Assembly (NCBI GenBank): GCA_937915565.1
Contig: CALDMH010000040.1
Location: forward strand, 1-15,403
From: an uncultured Clostridia bacterium
GTDB lineage: Bacteria; Bacillota; Clostridia; Christensenellales; Borkfalkiaceae
Direction: 5' to 3'
DNA: 15,403 nucleotides
This document shows positions 1 through 7,701 of the stretch, piece by piece. Below the pieces are notes generated by a model. It was not told the origin of the DNA. It saw nothing but the letters and a program-made list of their open reading frames with translations, and ran no database searches. Within the stretch, counting starts at the first letter, position 1. Every line of letters begins with the position of its first letter. Made by a program: the position numbers and the translations under genes.

Positions 1-1296
1 GAGAAAAAAGAGATAGACGAAGGGTTTAAACGGATAAGTCTTGCGGCGGCGGAAACGGCGAATCGAACGAGAGAAGTCAAGCTATACGTCGATTATCTCA
101 CGTATTTGGTTGAAAAAGCCAATGCGGACGGCTCGCTTTTGTCAACGGCGGAAGCGTTCGTTCTGGAAGCTTACGTTCCGACTGAAAAGGTCGGCGAAGT
201 TAAGGCGGCGGTGGAAAACGTCACGCGCGCCTGCGAGATAGAAACCGAGGTTATCCCGCGCGACGAGTTCGCGCCAACGCTTATGAAAAATAAGGACGCG
301 GTGTCGAATTTCGAGGCGGTTACGAATATGTATTCCGTTCCGGCTTACGGCGCGCTCGACCCGAACGCCGTTATGTCGTTTTTCTTCTCCCTCTTTATGG
401 GGTTGATAATGGCGGATTTCGGCTACGGAATTTTAATGATAGCAGGCGGGTTTATAATCGCGGCGAAGCAAAGAAAGGGTACGACGCTTTATCGAATGGC
501 GAAAGTTTTCGCTTACGGCGGATTCTTCGCGTGCATTTTCGGCGCGTTGTTCGATAGCTGGCTCGGTTATCCGCTCATAAGGACGATAACGGGCGAGGGT
601 TCGGCTTACGCGGAGTTTTACGCGAAGTATCTCGATTCCATAAATTCTCCCGCAAACGTTGCGGGAATAACCGTTCCGCAAATGCTCTTGTGGTGTTTGG
701 GGTTGGGCGCGGTTCAGATTGCCGTGAGTTTGTTTATGAAAACGGCGCAGTGTTTTTCAAGAAAGCAATACGTCGAAGGAATATTCACGGGCGCGGTTTG
801 GGGCGTAGGCTTGCTGGCGTTCGTTGCGGCGGTTTTCGGAATGGCCTCCAATAACGAATTTTTAACGAAGTACGGCGCGTACGTTGCCGTTGCGTTGATA
901 GTTCTCGGCGTGCTTACGTCGGGCGTGACGGAAAAAGGTCTTGGCAAAATAATCAAACCGTTTTCTTCGCTTTACGGGCTTATCAATTACGCTTCCGATA
1001 TATTGAGTTACGCTCGTTTATACGGGCTTATGCTTTCGGGCGCGCAGATAGCTTCGATATTCACGAACAATCTCGCTTTGGATTTGCTTTTCCCGCAAGG
1101 CGTAATAGGCGTTGCGTTCGGCGTGATAATAATTATCGCGGGCAATCTTTTCAACCTTGCGATGAGCCTTCTCGGCGCGTTCATTCACGATTCGCGTTTG
1201 CAGTACGTTGAATTCTTCGGGCGTTTTTACGAGGGCGAGGGCGAACTTTTCACTCCGTTCGGCCACAGCGGAGAATACACTTATTTCATTTCGTAA
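1..1296 (+). CDS. ntpI: V/A-type ATPase subunit I (a subunit), C-terminal part; 5' end outside window
   Basis: This is the membrane stator subunit that provides the ion half-channels facing the rotor ring. The reading frame is open from base 1, so the start lies upstream and 431 residues are visible. The first ~90 residues belong to the end of the cytoplasmic arm. The remainder is a hydrophobic multi-helix domain beginning with the stretch encoded near 370-460. The essential rotor-facing arginine is visible in the motif LSYARLYGLMLSGAQIA (Arg codon at 1015-1017). The family-typical ending FFGRFYEGEGELFTPFG is also present. The stop is TAA at 1294-1296. It is the first gene visible in a V-type ATPase operon; the small stalk subunit gene (ntpF/ntpH type) usually found next to it would lie upstream. 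Identity is secure; the length of the missing N-terminal part is inferred from the family. Confidence 0.95.
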   Translation, partial: EKKEIDEGFKRISLAAAETANRTREVKLYVDYLTYLVEKANADGSLLSTAEAFVLEAYVPTEKVGEVKAAVENVTRACEIETEVIPRDEFAPTLMKNKDAVSNFEAVTNMYSVPAYGALDPNAVMSFFFSLFMGLIMADFGYGILMIAGGFIIAAKQRKGTTLYRMAKVFAYGGFFACIFGALFDSWLGYPLIRTITGEGSAYAEFYAKYLDSINSPANVAGITVPQMLLWCLGLGAVQIAVSLFMKTAQCFSRKQYVEGIFTGAVWGVGLLAFVAAVFGMASNNEFLTKYGAYVAVALIVLGVLTSGVTEKGLGKIIKPFSSLYGLINYASDILSYARLYGLMLSGAQIASIFTNNLALDLLFPQGVIGVAFGVIIIIAGNLFNLAMSLLGAFIHDSRLQYVEFFGRFYEGEGELFTPFGHSGEYTYFIS

Positions 1297-1307
1297 TAAT
1301 TCGGCTA

Positions 1308-1322
1308 ACGGCAAAAAGCCGT
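1308..1322 (+). other. small intercistronic hairpin between ntpI and ntpK
   Basis: ACGGC (1308-1312) and GCCGT (1318-1322) can form a 5-bp stem around an AAAAA loop, inside the 86-bp gap between the I and K genes. No T-run follows, so it is not a terminator. An mRNA stability or processing role that favours the multi-copy K subunit is possible but only inferred. Confidence 0.3.
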
Positions 1323-1382
1323 CTATAAGTCGATTATTGATATATTTTACACAACATAGAAACAATTTCGGAGGAAATTAAA

Positions 1383-1805
1383 ATGGAAAAATTTATCGGT
1401 ATTTTAGGGCTTTCGCTCTGTATGATTCTCTGCGGCGCAGGCTCGGCTTTCGGTCTTTATAAGACGGGTGCGGCGGCTGCCGGCGTGCTTTCGGAAGACA
1501 ACAAGAAATTCTCGAAAATCATAGTTCTTGCTCTTCTTCCCGCAACGCAGGGTATTTACGGCTTCGTTCTTGCCGTAATGAAAATCGGTTCGGTCGCGCA
1601 AGGCTGGCCTCTTTTCGGCGCGATGCTCGGTCTCGGAGTAACGGGTATGCTTTCCGCAATTTTGCAGGGTATAACCGCGGCGTCCTGTATTTACGCAATC
1701 GGTAAAAACTCGGCGGGCTCCGGTAAATACGTTCTTTTCCCTGCGATGATAGAGTTCTACGCAATTCTTTCGCTCGTTCTCGGAATAATGATTCCCGTTG
1801 CGTAA
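1383..1805 (+). CDS. ntpK: V-type ATPase subunit K (rotor ring proteolipid, c subunit)
   Basis: The 140-residue, wholly hydrophobic protein is a duplicated hairpin of four membrane helices. It forms the ion-carrying rotor ring. The first hairpin has LLPATQG (residues 51-57), with Gln where F-type c subunits have the carboxylate. The second has LQGITAA (Gln95) and AMIEFYAIL, with the ion-binding Glu124. Aligned with Enterococcus hirae NtpK, the Na+ ligands Leu61, Thr64, Gln65, Gln110 and Glu139 correspond here to Leu52, Thr55, Gln56, Gln95 and Glu124. All are conserved, so sodium coupling is predicted. A strong ribosome binding site (GGAGG, about 1370-1374) precedes the ATG. It lies between ntpI and ntpE. 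Confidence 0.96.
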   Translation: MEKFIGILGLSLCMILCGAGSAFGLYKTGAAAAGVLSEDNKKFSKIIVLALLPATQGIYGFVLAVMKIGSVAQGWPLFGAMLGLGVTGMLSAILQGITAASCIYAIGKNSAGSGKYVLFPAMIEFYAILSLVLGIMIPVA

Positions 1806-1815
1806 TTGCTTCGGA

Positions 1816-1846
1816 ATTTCGGATATTTAGTTATTTCGGATATTTA
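1816..1846 (+). repeat. 14-bp direct repeat in the K-E gap
   Basis: ATTTCGGATATTTA occurs perfectly at 1816-1829 and again at 1833-1846, with a 17-base period. It fills most of the 45-bp gap and lies immediately before the ntpE ATG at 1851, where a normal GGAGG site would be expected. Confidence 0.85.
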
Positions 1847-1850
1847 TATT

Positions 1851-2423
1851 ATGGAAGAAAAAATCGACATATGTTCGGCGATAATTTCGGACGCGGAGCT
1901 TTCGGCGGCGGAAACCGTTAAAGCGGCGGAGGATTACGCCGATAAAAAGCGTAAGGAAGCCGATTTCGAAGCGCAGGCTTTCGCAATTTCGCAGGACGAG
2001 CTTGCCCGAAAGGAAGTTGCCGAGATAGAAGCGAAAAACGCCGCCGCGGAAAGAATGGAAAAGAAAAAAATCGTTCTTGCCGCAAAGGTTTCGCTTATCG
2101 ACGAGGTTTACGAACGCCTTGAAAGAAAGCTCGGCTCGATGAGCGGCAAGGAGCTTGCTCGTTTCACCGAAAAACTTATCGAAAAGTACGCCGCGGCGGG
2201 CGACGAATTGGTCGTTGCGGCAAATTCTAGGATAAGCGCGGAAGAAACGGCGCGGTTGCCGATTTGCGAAAAACTCGGCTTGAAGGTGTCGGGCGGGGGA
2301 GATTTTTCGGGCGGTTTCGTTCTTAAAGGCAAATCGTTCGATAGAGATTTTTCGTTCGGCGCGATTGTGCGTTCCGTTAAGGAATCGACCGAACCGGAAG
2401 TTTCAAAAAAGCTTTTCGGCTAA
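1851..2423 (+). CDS. ntpE: V-type ATPase subunit E (peripheral stalk)
   Basis: Subunit E pairs with the small G/H-type subunit to form the peripheral stalks that hold the catalytic head still. The 190-residue product has the family pattern. A long Ala/Glu/Lys-rich helix predicted to be coiled coil covers roughly residues 10-85 and contains AAETVKAAEDYADKKRKEA. A globular C-terminal domain that packs against the A/B head follows. I chose the ATG at 1851 because the protein then starts MEEKIDICSAI, typical in length and character. A TTG at 1806 directly after the ntpK stop would add 15 unlikely residues. The upstream site is odd: no GGAGG is visible, only a 14-bp direct repeat. The sequence of this family is poorly conserved; identity rests on composition, length and position between K and C. 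Confidence 0.9.
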   Translation: MEEKIDICSAIISDAELSAAETVKAAEDYADKKRKEADFEAQAFAISQDELARKEVAEIEAKNAAAERMEKKKIVLAAKVSLIDEVYERLERKLGSMSGKELARFTEKLIEKYAAAGDELVVAANSRISAEETARLPICEKLGLKVSGGGDFSGGFVLKGKSFDRDFSFGAIVRSVKESTEPEVSKKLFG

Positions 2424-2435
2424 AAGGATTACGTT

Positions 2436-3431
2436 ATGGCAACGAGAGATATGACTTTTTTGAACGGTATTATAAAATCGCTCGAAAAAGAACTTCTTAC
2501 GCCGGCAACTCTTATGAGAATAATCGACGAGCCGGACTATAAAAGCGCGTTGCGCGCGCTCAAAGAGCAGGGATTCGGCAAAAAATCCGACGACAGCGAC
2601 GGCGACGCAGAACCGATTCTGCAAGCCGAAACGCTTGCGCTCGACGATTTTGCGCGCGAGTTTTCACCGAGTAAGGAATACTCGGCGTTTTGTCTTGCCG
2701 GAATAGATTTTTATAACGCCGAAAGATTTTTGCGTTCGGAATATATTAAAAATTTCGGCTGCGTTCAAACGAGAAAAGGTTTGATAGCCGACGTGGCGCA
2801 GGCTTTAACTTCGCTAAATGCGGGCGCGAGAGCGGGCAAAAAAGGAAATAAAACCGTTCCGGACGAGCTTTTTGCCGCTTATGCGGAAGGGAAAAAGCTT
2901 TTTGAGAGCGGAAAAGCCACGGGCGCGGAAATATCTTCGATATTTTTAAAAGCGAAATACGCCTTCCTTTTGAAGGAATGCGGAAAGAAGTTCGGCGCGT
3001 TTTTGAAAAACGAAATCGACTGCAAAAACGTATCGACGGCAATTCGCGCAAAGACGGCGGAGGAAGTGAAAATGCTTTTCATCGGCGGCGGAAATTTAAC
3101 CGAAGAGGATATTTCGTTTATATTTTCGGAAGATTCGAACAAGATTGAAAAGCGGTTTACGTTCACGCCGTACGGCGAATTGATTTCGGTTGCGTTAAAC
3201 GAGAAATCCGCAGGCTTGCCGCTTATAAAATTCGAGGCGGAAGCGGACGGATTTGCGCTGAAAGAACTTAAAAAGAGAAAATACGAAACCGAGGGCGCAA
3301 CGCCTTTCGTTCTCTATTATCTCTATAAATCTGCGGAGTTAAAAAACGTCAGGATTATCCTGACGGGCAAGAGGGCAAACGCTTCCGCGGAAGATATAAA
3401 AAGGAGGCTTCGGACGGGTTATGACGGGTAA
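2436..3431 (+). CDS. ntpC: V-type ATPase subunit C (d-type socket subunit)
   Basis: The 331-residue protein is the funnel-shaped subunit that sits on the rotor ring and connects it to the D/F central shaft. It has no catalytic motif. The mostly helical sequence carries family landmarks such as the repeated Tyr-bearing helices (AGIDFYNAERFLRSEYIKN near residues 89-107) and the late segment AEEVKMLFIGGGNLTEEDI. It ends with a segment resembling the ARANAxxIRxxLR tail region (NASAEDIKRRLR). AAGGA about 8 bases before the ATG acts as ribosome binding site. The gene overlaps subunit F by 11 bases, so the two are probably translationally coupled. Confidence 0.93.
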   Translation: MATRDMTFLNGIIKSLEKELLTPATLMRIIDEPDYKSALRALKEQGFGKKSDDSDGDAEPILQAETLALDDFAREFSPSKEYSAFCLAGIDFYNAERFLRSEYIKNFGCVQTRKGLIADVAQALTSLNAGARAGKKGNKTVPDELFAAYAEGKKLFESGKATGAEISSIFLKAKYAFLLKECGKKFGAFLKNEIDCKNVSTAIRAKTAEEVKMLFIGGGNLTEEDISFIFSEDSNKIEKRFTFTPYGELISVALNEKSAGLPLIKFEAEADGFALKELKKRKYETEGATPFVLYYLYKSAELKNVRIILTGKRANASAEDIKRRLRTGYDG

Positions 3432-3747
3432 TATTGCGATAATCGGCAACGGCGAAAGCGCGCTTGCGTTTAAAGCCGGCGGCGTGGACGCGTTCTTTGC
3501 CGACGACGAAAAGCAGGCGAGGGAGCTTTTGAAAAAGCTTGCGAAGAGTTATAAGGTGATATTCGTCACCGAGGACCTCGCCGAAAAAATGGACGACCTT
3601 ATAACCAGAATGCTCGAACAGCCCTATCCGGCGATAGTTCCGCTCCCGTCGGATAAAGGCGGAAACGGTTATGCCGTCGGGAAAATGAAGAGTTATGCGG
3701 AAATGGCGCTCGGTGCGGACGTTTTGTTCGGAAACGAGAGAAAATAA
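3421..3747 (+). CDS. atpF: V-type ATPase subunit F (central shaft; called NtpG in Enterococcus)
   Basis: The 108-residue protein matches subunit F of the central rotor stalk, which binds subunit D and influences ATPase activity. Features typical of its alternating Rossmann-like fold are IAIIGNGESALAFKAGGVDAFF at the N-terminus, the VIFVTEDLAE strand-turn in the middle, and a C-terminal PAIVPLPSDKG segment. The ATG lies inside the end of ntpC, with AAGGAGG around 3399-3405 upstream. Symbols differ between systems: the V/A-type name is subunit F (atpF/ntpG). It must not be confused with the F-type b subunit, also named AtpF. Confidence 0.93.
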   Translation: MTGNIAIIGNGESALAFKAGGVDAFFADDEKQARELLKKLAKSYKVIFVTEDLAEKMDDLITRMLEQPYPAIVPLPSDKGGNGYAVGKMKSYAEMALGADVLFGNERK

Positions 3748-3751
3748 AAGT

Positions 3752-3770
3752 CCGTTTGCGTTTTAAACGG
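3752..3770 (+). other. small intercistronic hairpin between subunit F and subunit A genes
   Basis: CCGTTT (3752-3757) pairs with AAACGG (3765-3770) around a 7-base loop in the 46-bp gap before ntpA. No terminator T-run follows. It sits in a gap similar to those before K and D. Confidence 0.35.
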
Positions 3771-3793
3771 TATTTAACATTGAGGAAATAGTG

Positions 3794-5548
3794 ATGCAAG
3801 GAAGAATCGTAAAGGTTTCAGGTCCGCTTATCGTGGCGGAAAATATGGCGGACGTAAAGATGTACGACGTTGTAAAAGTGGGAGATAAGGAGCTTATAGG
3901 CGAGGTTATCGAACTTCGCGGCGACAGAGCTTCCATTCAGGTTTACGAAGAAACGTCGGGGCTCGGCGTGGGCGATAAGGTCGTTTCCACGGGTATGCCT
4001 CTTTCCGTCGAACTTGCCCCGGGGCTTATCGAGGGGATTTTCGACGGTATTCAACGCCCGCTCGAAAAAATAGTCGAAAACTACGGCGACAGAATTACGA
4101 GAGGACTTAAAGTAAACAATCTCGACCGTGAAAAGAAATGGCATTTCGTGCCGGAAAAGAAAGTCGGCGACGAGGTCGTTTGCGGCGACGTGTTGGGTTC
4201 GGTGCAGGAAACGCCGATTGTTTCGCATAAAATTCTCGTTCCGCAAGGCGTAACGGGTAAAATAACGGAAATTGCCGAGGGCGATTATACGATTACGGAA
4301 ACGATTGCGAAAATCGGAGATAAAAGCGTTTCGATGCTCACCCGCTGGCCGGTCAGAAAGGCCAGACCTTATAAAGAAAAACAAACTCCGGATATGCCGA
4401 TGGTGACCGGTCAAAGAGTTATCGACACGCTCTTCCCCATAGCGAAAGGCGGCGTTGCGGCCGTACCCGGACCGTTCGGAAGCGGAAAAACGGTCGTTCA
4501 GCATCAACTTGCGAAATGGGCGGACGCGGAAATAATCGTTTACGTCGGTTGCGGCGAACGCGGCAACGAAATGACGGACGTTTTAAACGAATTCCCCGAA
4601 CTTAAAGACCCGAAGACGGGCGAGCCGCTTATGAAAAGAACGGTGCTTATCGCCAACACTTCGGATATGCCCGTTGCGGCGAGAGAAGCTTCGATTTATA
4701 CGGGTATCACGATAGCGGAATATTTCAGAGATATGGGATATAACGTCGCGATAATGGCGGATTCCACTTCGCGTTGGGCGGAGGCTTTGCGTGAAATGAG
4801 CGGAAGACTCGAAGAAATGCCGGGAGACGAAGGTTACCCCGCATACCTTTCTTCCAGACTTGCGGAGTTCTACGAGAGAGCCGGAATAGTTAAAGTTCTC
4901 GGCAGCGAGGAGAAAACGGGTTCGGTTTCCGCGATAGGCGCGGTTTCGCCCCCGGGCGGCGACCTTTCCGAGCCGGTTTCGCAGGCGACGCTCCGTATTG
5001 TAAAAGTATTCTGGGGTTTGTCTGCGCAGCTTGCGTATAAAAGGCATTTCCCCGCAATCGATTGGCTCATAAGTTATTCGCTTTACGCCGACAGAATGGG
5101 CGAATGGTACGAAAAGAACGTCGGAGCGGATTTTATGGAGCTTCGCGCGTTCGTTATGAATATTTTGCAGGAAGAAGCGAGCCTTGAAGAAATCGTAAGG
5201 CTCGTCGGTATGGATACGCTTTCCTATAAAGACAGAATGACGCTCGAAACGGCTAAAATGATAAGAGAGGACTATCTCCATCAGAACGCCTTCCACGAAA
5301 CCGATACTTACACTTCGCTCGATAAGCAATACAGAATGTTGAAACTTATCAAGAAATTCTACGACCTCGGCAACGCCGCGGTTGCGAATTACGCCGAAAT
5401 CGACGAGGTTACGGGTTGCGAGGCGAAAGAGAAAATCGGAAGAGCCAAGTATATAGAAGAAAGCTCCGTTGCAAGTTTCGACGAAATCGACGCCGAACTC
5501 GAAAGAGAGCTTAAAGCGCTTGCCGCAAAAGGAGAGAGCGATGTATAA
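3794..5548 (+). CDS. ntpA: V-type ATPase catalytic subunit A
   Basis: The 584-residue protein is the nucleotide-hydrolysing or synthesising subunit of the peripheral head. The P-loop GPFGSGKT lies at about residues 226-233. The catalytic Glu is in YVGCGERGNEM near 255, and the Walker B strand NVAIMADSTSRWAEALREM is near 318-335. An A-subunit-specific non-homologous insert lies between the N-terminal barrel and the P-loop domain, and the C-terminal helical domain is complete. I chose the ATG at 3794, preceded by GAGGA (3783-3787). A GTG directly before it at 3791 would add one residue. The 3' end overlaps ntpB by 8 bases. Length and motifs are normal for the family, so the enzyme is expected to be active. 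Confidence 0.98.
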   Translation: MQGRIVKVSGPLIVAENMADVKMYDVVKVGDKELIGEVIELRGDRASIQVYEETSGLGVGDKVVSTGMPLSVELAPGLIEGIFDGIQRPLEKIVENYGDRITRGLKVNNLDREKKWHFVPEKKVGDEVVCGDVLGSVQETPIVSHKILVPQGVTGKITEIAEGDYTITETIAKIGDKSVSMLTRWPVRKARPYKEKQTPDMPMVTGQRVIDTLFPIAKGGVAAVPGPFGSGKTVVQHQLAKWADAEIIVYVGCGERGNEMTDVLNEFPELKDPKTGEPLMKRTVLIANTSDMPVAAREASIYTGITIAEYFRDMGYNVAIMADSTSRWAEALREMSGRLEEMPGDEGYPAYLSSRLAEFYERAGIVKVLGSEEKTGSVSAIGAVSPPGGDLSEPVSQATLRIVKVFWGLSAQLAYKRHFPAIDWLISYSLYADRMGEWYEKNVGADFMELRAFVMNILQEEASLEEIVRLVGMDTLSYKDRMTLETAKMIREDYLHQNAFHETDTYTSLDKQYRMLKLIKKFYDLGNAAVANYAEIDEVTGCEAKEKIGRAKYIEESSVASFDEIDAELERELKALAAKGESDV

Positions 5549-6914
5549 GGAATATAAAACGATAAAAGAGGTCGTCGGGCCGTTGATGCTCGTCGAGGGC
5601 GTCGAGGGCGTTAAGTACGACGAGCTTGTCGAAGTAACGCAGGAAAACGGCGAAATAAGAAGAGGTAAAGTTCTCGAAGTTAAAGACGATAAAGCCGTGG
5701 TTCAGCTCTTTGAAAACACGCAGGGGCTTAAAATTTCCACGTCCAAGGCGAGATTTTTGGGCAGAAGCTTATCGCTTGACCTTTCCGAGGATATGCTCGG
5801 AAGAGTTTTCGACGGAATGGGCAAACCTCGCGACGGCGGCGCGCCGATAATTCCGGAAGTAAGCAGGGACGTAAACGGCGAGCCGATAAATCCCGCGGCG
5901 AGAAATTACCCGAACGAGTTTATTCAAACGGGAATTTCCGCAATAGACGGACTTAACACGCTCGTAAGAGGGCAAAAGTTGCCCGTGTTTTCGATGAGCG
6001 GACTTCCGCACGCCGAACTTGCTGCGCAAATCGCCCGTCAGGCGAGAGTTCTGAACGCAAACGATAAGTTCGCGGTAGTCTTTGCGGCAATCGGTATAAC
6101 TTACGAAGAAGCGCAATATTTCATCGACGATTTCAAAAAGACGGGCGCAATCGAAAGGACGGTTCTTTTCACCAATCTTGCCAACGACCCTGCCATCGAA
6201 CGTCTTGCAACGCCCAAAATGGCGCTTACCTGCGCGGAATATCTTGCTTTCGATAAGGGAATGCACGTTCTCGTCATTATGACGGATATAACGAACTACG
6301 CCGAAGCTCTCCGAGAGGTTTCCGCGGCGAAAAAGGAAGTTCCGGGCAGAAGAGGTTACCCGGGGTATCTTTACACCGACCTTGCCACGCTTTACGAAAG
6401 AGCGGGAAGAATCAGAGGAAAAGAGGGTTCGATAACTCAAATTCCCATTCTCACGATGCCGGAGGACGATAAAACTCACCCCATTCCCGACCTTACGGGA
6501 TATATAACCGAAGGGCAGATTATTCTTTCCAGAGAACTCTTCAAAAAGGGCGTTAATCCGCCGATAGACGTACTTCCTTCGCTTTCGAGGCTTAAAGATA
6601 AAGGTATCGGCGAAGGCAAAACGAGAGAGGACCACGCCGACACGATGAACCAACTTTTCGCCGCTTACGCAAAAGGTAAGGAATGTAAAGAGCTTTCCGC
6701 CATTTTAGGCGACTCGGCTTTGACGGCGACCGATAAATTGTATGCGAAGTTTGCCGAGGAGTTTGAAAAGCAGTACGTTTCGCAAGGGTTCAACGCAAAC
6801 AGAAGCATCGAGGAAACTTTGGATATAGGTTGGAAACTTCTTAAAATCCTTCCGAAGTCCGAACTTAAACGTATAAAAGAGAAATATATCGAGAAGTATC
6901 TCGATAGACATTGA
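5541..6914 (+). CDS. ntpB: V-type ATPase subunit B (non-catalytic)
   Basis: The 457-residue protein alternates with A in the hexameric head and contributes to nucleotide sites at the interfaces. The N-terminal barrel begins YKTIKEVVGPLMLVEGVEGV. In place of a P-loop it has the degenerate B-type SMSGLPHAELAAQIARQA. The characteristic LVIMTDITNYAEALREVSAA segment and GRRGYPGYLYTDLATLYERAGRI, which includes interface arginines, follow. I chose the ATG at 5541, with AAAAGGAGA just upstream inside the end of ntpA. An in-frame upstream start at 5469 is contradicted by this site and by family length. Translational coupling to ntpA would support equal A:B synthesis. Confidence 0.98.
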   Translation: MYKEYKTIKEVVGPLMLVEGVEGVKYDELVEVTQENGEIRRGKVLEVKDDKAVVQLFENTQGLKISTSKARFLGRSLSLDLSEDMLGRVFDGMGKPRDGGAPIIPEVSRDVNGEPINPAARNYPNEFIQTGISAIDGLNTLVRGQKLPVFSMSGLPHAELAAQIARQARVLNANDKFAVVFAAIGITYEEAQYFIDDFKKTGAIERTVLFTNLANDPAIERLATPKMALTCAEYLAFDKGMHVLVIMTDITNYAEALREVSAAKKEVPGRRGYPGYLYTDLATLYERAGRIRGKEGSITQIPILTMPEDDKTHPIPDLTGYITEGQIILSRELFKKGVNPPIDVLPSLSRLKDKGIGEGKTREDHADTMNQLFAAYAKGKECKELSAILGDSALTATDKLYAKFAEEFEKQYVSQGFNANRSIEETLDIGWKLLKILPKSELKRIKEKYIEKYLDRH

Positions 6915-6946
6915 TTGTTTTGTTGACATTAAAAAACGGTCGATAA

Positions 6947-6962
6947 TCGGCTTATAGGCCGA
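6947..6962 (+). other. small intercistronic hairpin between ntpB and ntpD
   Basis: TCGGC (6947-6951) pairs with GCCGA (6958-6962) around a 6-base loop in the 65-bp gap between ntpB and ntpD. The stem is weak. A TTTT follows directly (6964-6967), but it is too short to call a terminator inside the operon. Confidence 0.25.
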
Positions 6963-6979
6963 CTTTTGGGTGAAAAAGA

Positions 6980-7606
6980 ATGACAAGACTCAACGTTAAC
7001 CCCACGAGAATGGAGTTAAAAAAACTTAAAGCGAGATTGCAAACGGCAACGAGAGGGCATAAGCTTTTAAAAGATAAGTCCGACGAGATGATAAGAAGAT
7101 TCACTGCGCTTATCAAGGAAAACAAAAGGCTGCGCGAAGAACTCGAAGCCGAACTTTCCGATTGCCTCGGAAGTTTTGCCACGGCGTGCGCTTATTCCAC
7201 GAAAGAGGAAATCGATAAGATTTTTTCGATGCCCGTTGCAAACGTCGAAGCCGATTTTAAGGTTAAAGACGTTATGAACGTCGAAGTTCCGTCAATCGAG
7301 GTCAGAGAAACCGCGAGCGACGCGACTTATCCTTACGCTTTTGCGGAAATGACGAGCGAGGCCGATTATTCGGTTGAAAAAATCGGGCGGCTCGTCGGGA
7401 AACTTTTAAAACTTGCCGAAATCGAAAAAACGGTGGCTATGCTTGCGGTTGAAATCGAGAGAAACAAGCGAAGAGTGAACGCTCTCGAATATATTATGAT
7501 TCCGCAAATCGAGGAAACCGTTAAGTACATCAAGAGCAAACTCGACGAAAACGAAAGAGCTGCAACCACGAGGCTTATGAAAGTTAAAGATATATTAAAC
7601 GCTTGA
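6980..7606 (+). CDS. ntpD: V-type ATPase subunit D (central shaft)
   Basis: Subunit D is the rotating axle, equivalent in role to gamma of F-type ATPases. The 208-residue protein begins with the family signature RLNVNPTRMELKKLKARLQTATRGHKLLKDKSDEM. It has a long N-terminal helix, a middle segment, and a second long C-terminal helix (about residues 130-205, with the typical RRVNALEYIMIPQIEETVKYI). The two helices form the coiled-coil shaft. GGGTG about 9 bases before the ATG is a modest ribosome binding site. It is the last gene of the operon: the stop TGA at 7604-7606 is followed within 12 bases by a strong terminator. Confidence 0.97.
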   Translation: MTRLNVNPTRMELKKLKARLQTATRGHKLLKDKSDEMIRRFTALIKENKRLREELEAELSDCLGSFATACAYSTKEEIDKIFSMPVANVEADFKVKDVMNVEVPSIEVRETASDATYPYAFAEMTSEADYSVEKIGRLVGKLLKLAEIEKTVAMLAVEIERNKRRVNALEYIMIPQIEETVKYIKSKLDENERAATTRLMKVKDILNA

Positions 7607-7617
7607 TTTTATCGATT

Positions 7618-7665
7618 ACGCCGCGGAAATTTGCTTTTCAGGCAAATTTCCGCGGCGTTTTTTTT
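7618..7665 (+). terminator. strong intrinsic terminator of the V-ATPase operon
   Basis: A perfect 17-bp stem (7618-7634 with 7642-7658) has a 7-base loop and is followed by a run of eight Ts (7658-7665). It lies directly after the ntpD stop codon. The hairpin also separates the ATPase operon from the truncated sigG-like gene, which begins only 44 bases after the stem. Confidence 0.95.
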
Positions 7666-7701
7666 CTGAAAAACTCGTTTCGCCAAACGAAATTCATACC
7701 A

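Noticed and set aside
3818..6653. Long minus-strand ORFs across ntpA and ntpB (up to 294 codons)
   Set aside because: They lie opposite highly conserved genes, have Arg/Phe-rich shadow composition and resemble no family.
6923..6928. TTGACA in the ntpB-ntpD gap as a promoter for ntpD
   Set aside because: No acceptable -10 element lies 16-18 bases downstream; the gap is better read as intercistronic.
7603..7701. In-frame TTG extension of the sigG fragment
   Set aside because: It would be translated through the terminator hairpin and T-run, and the added residues do not resemble SigG region 2.
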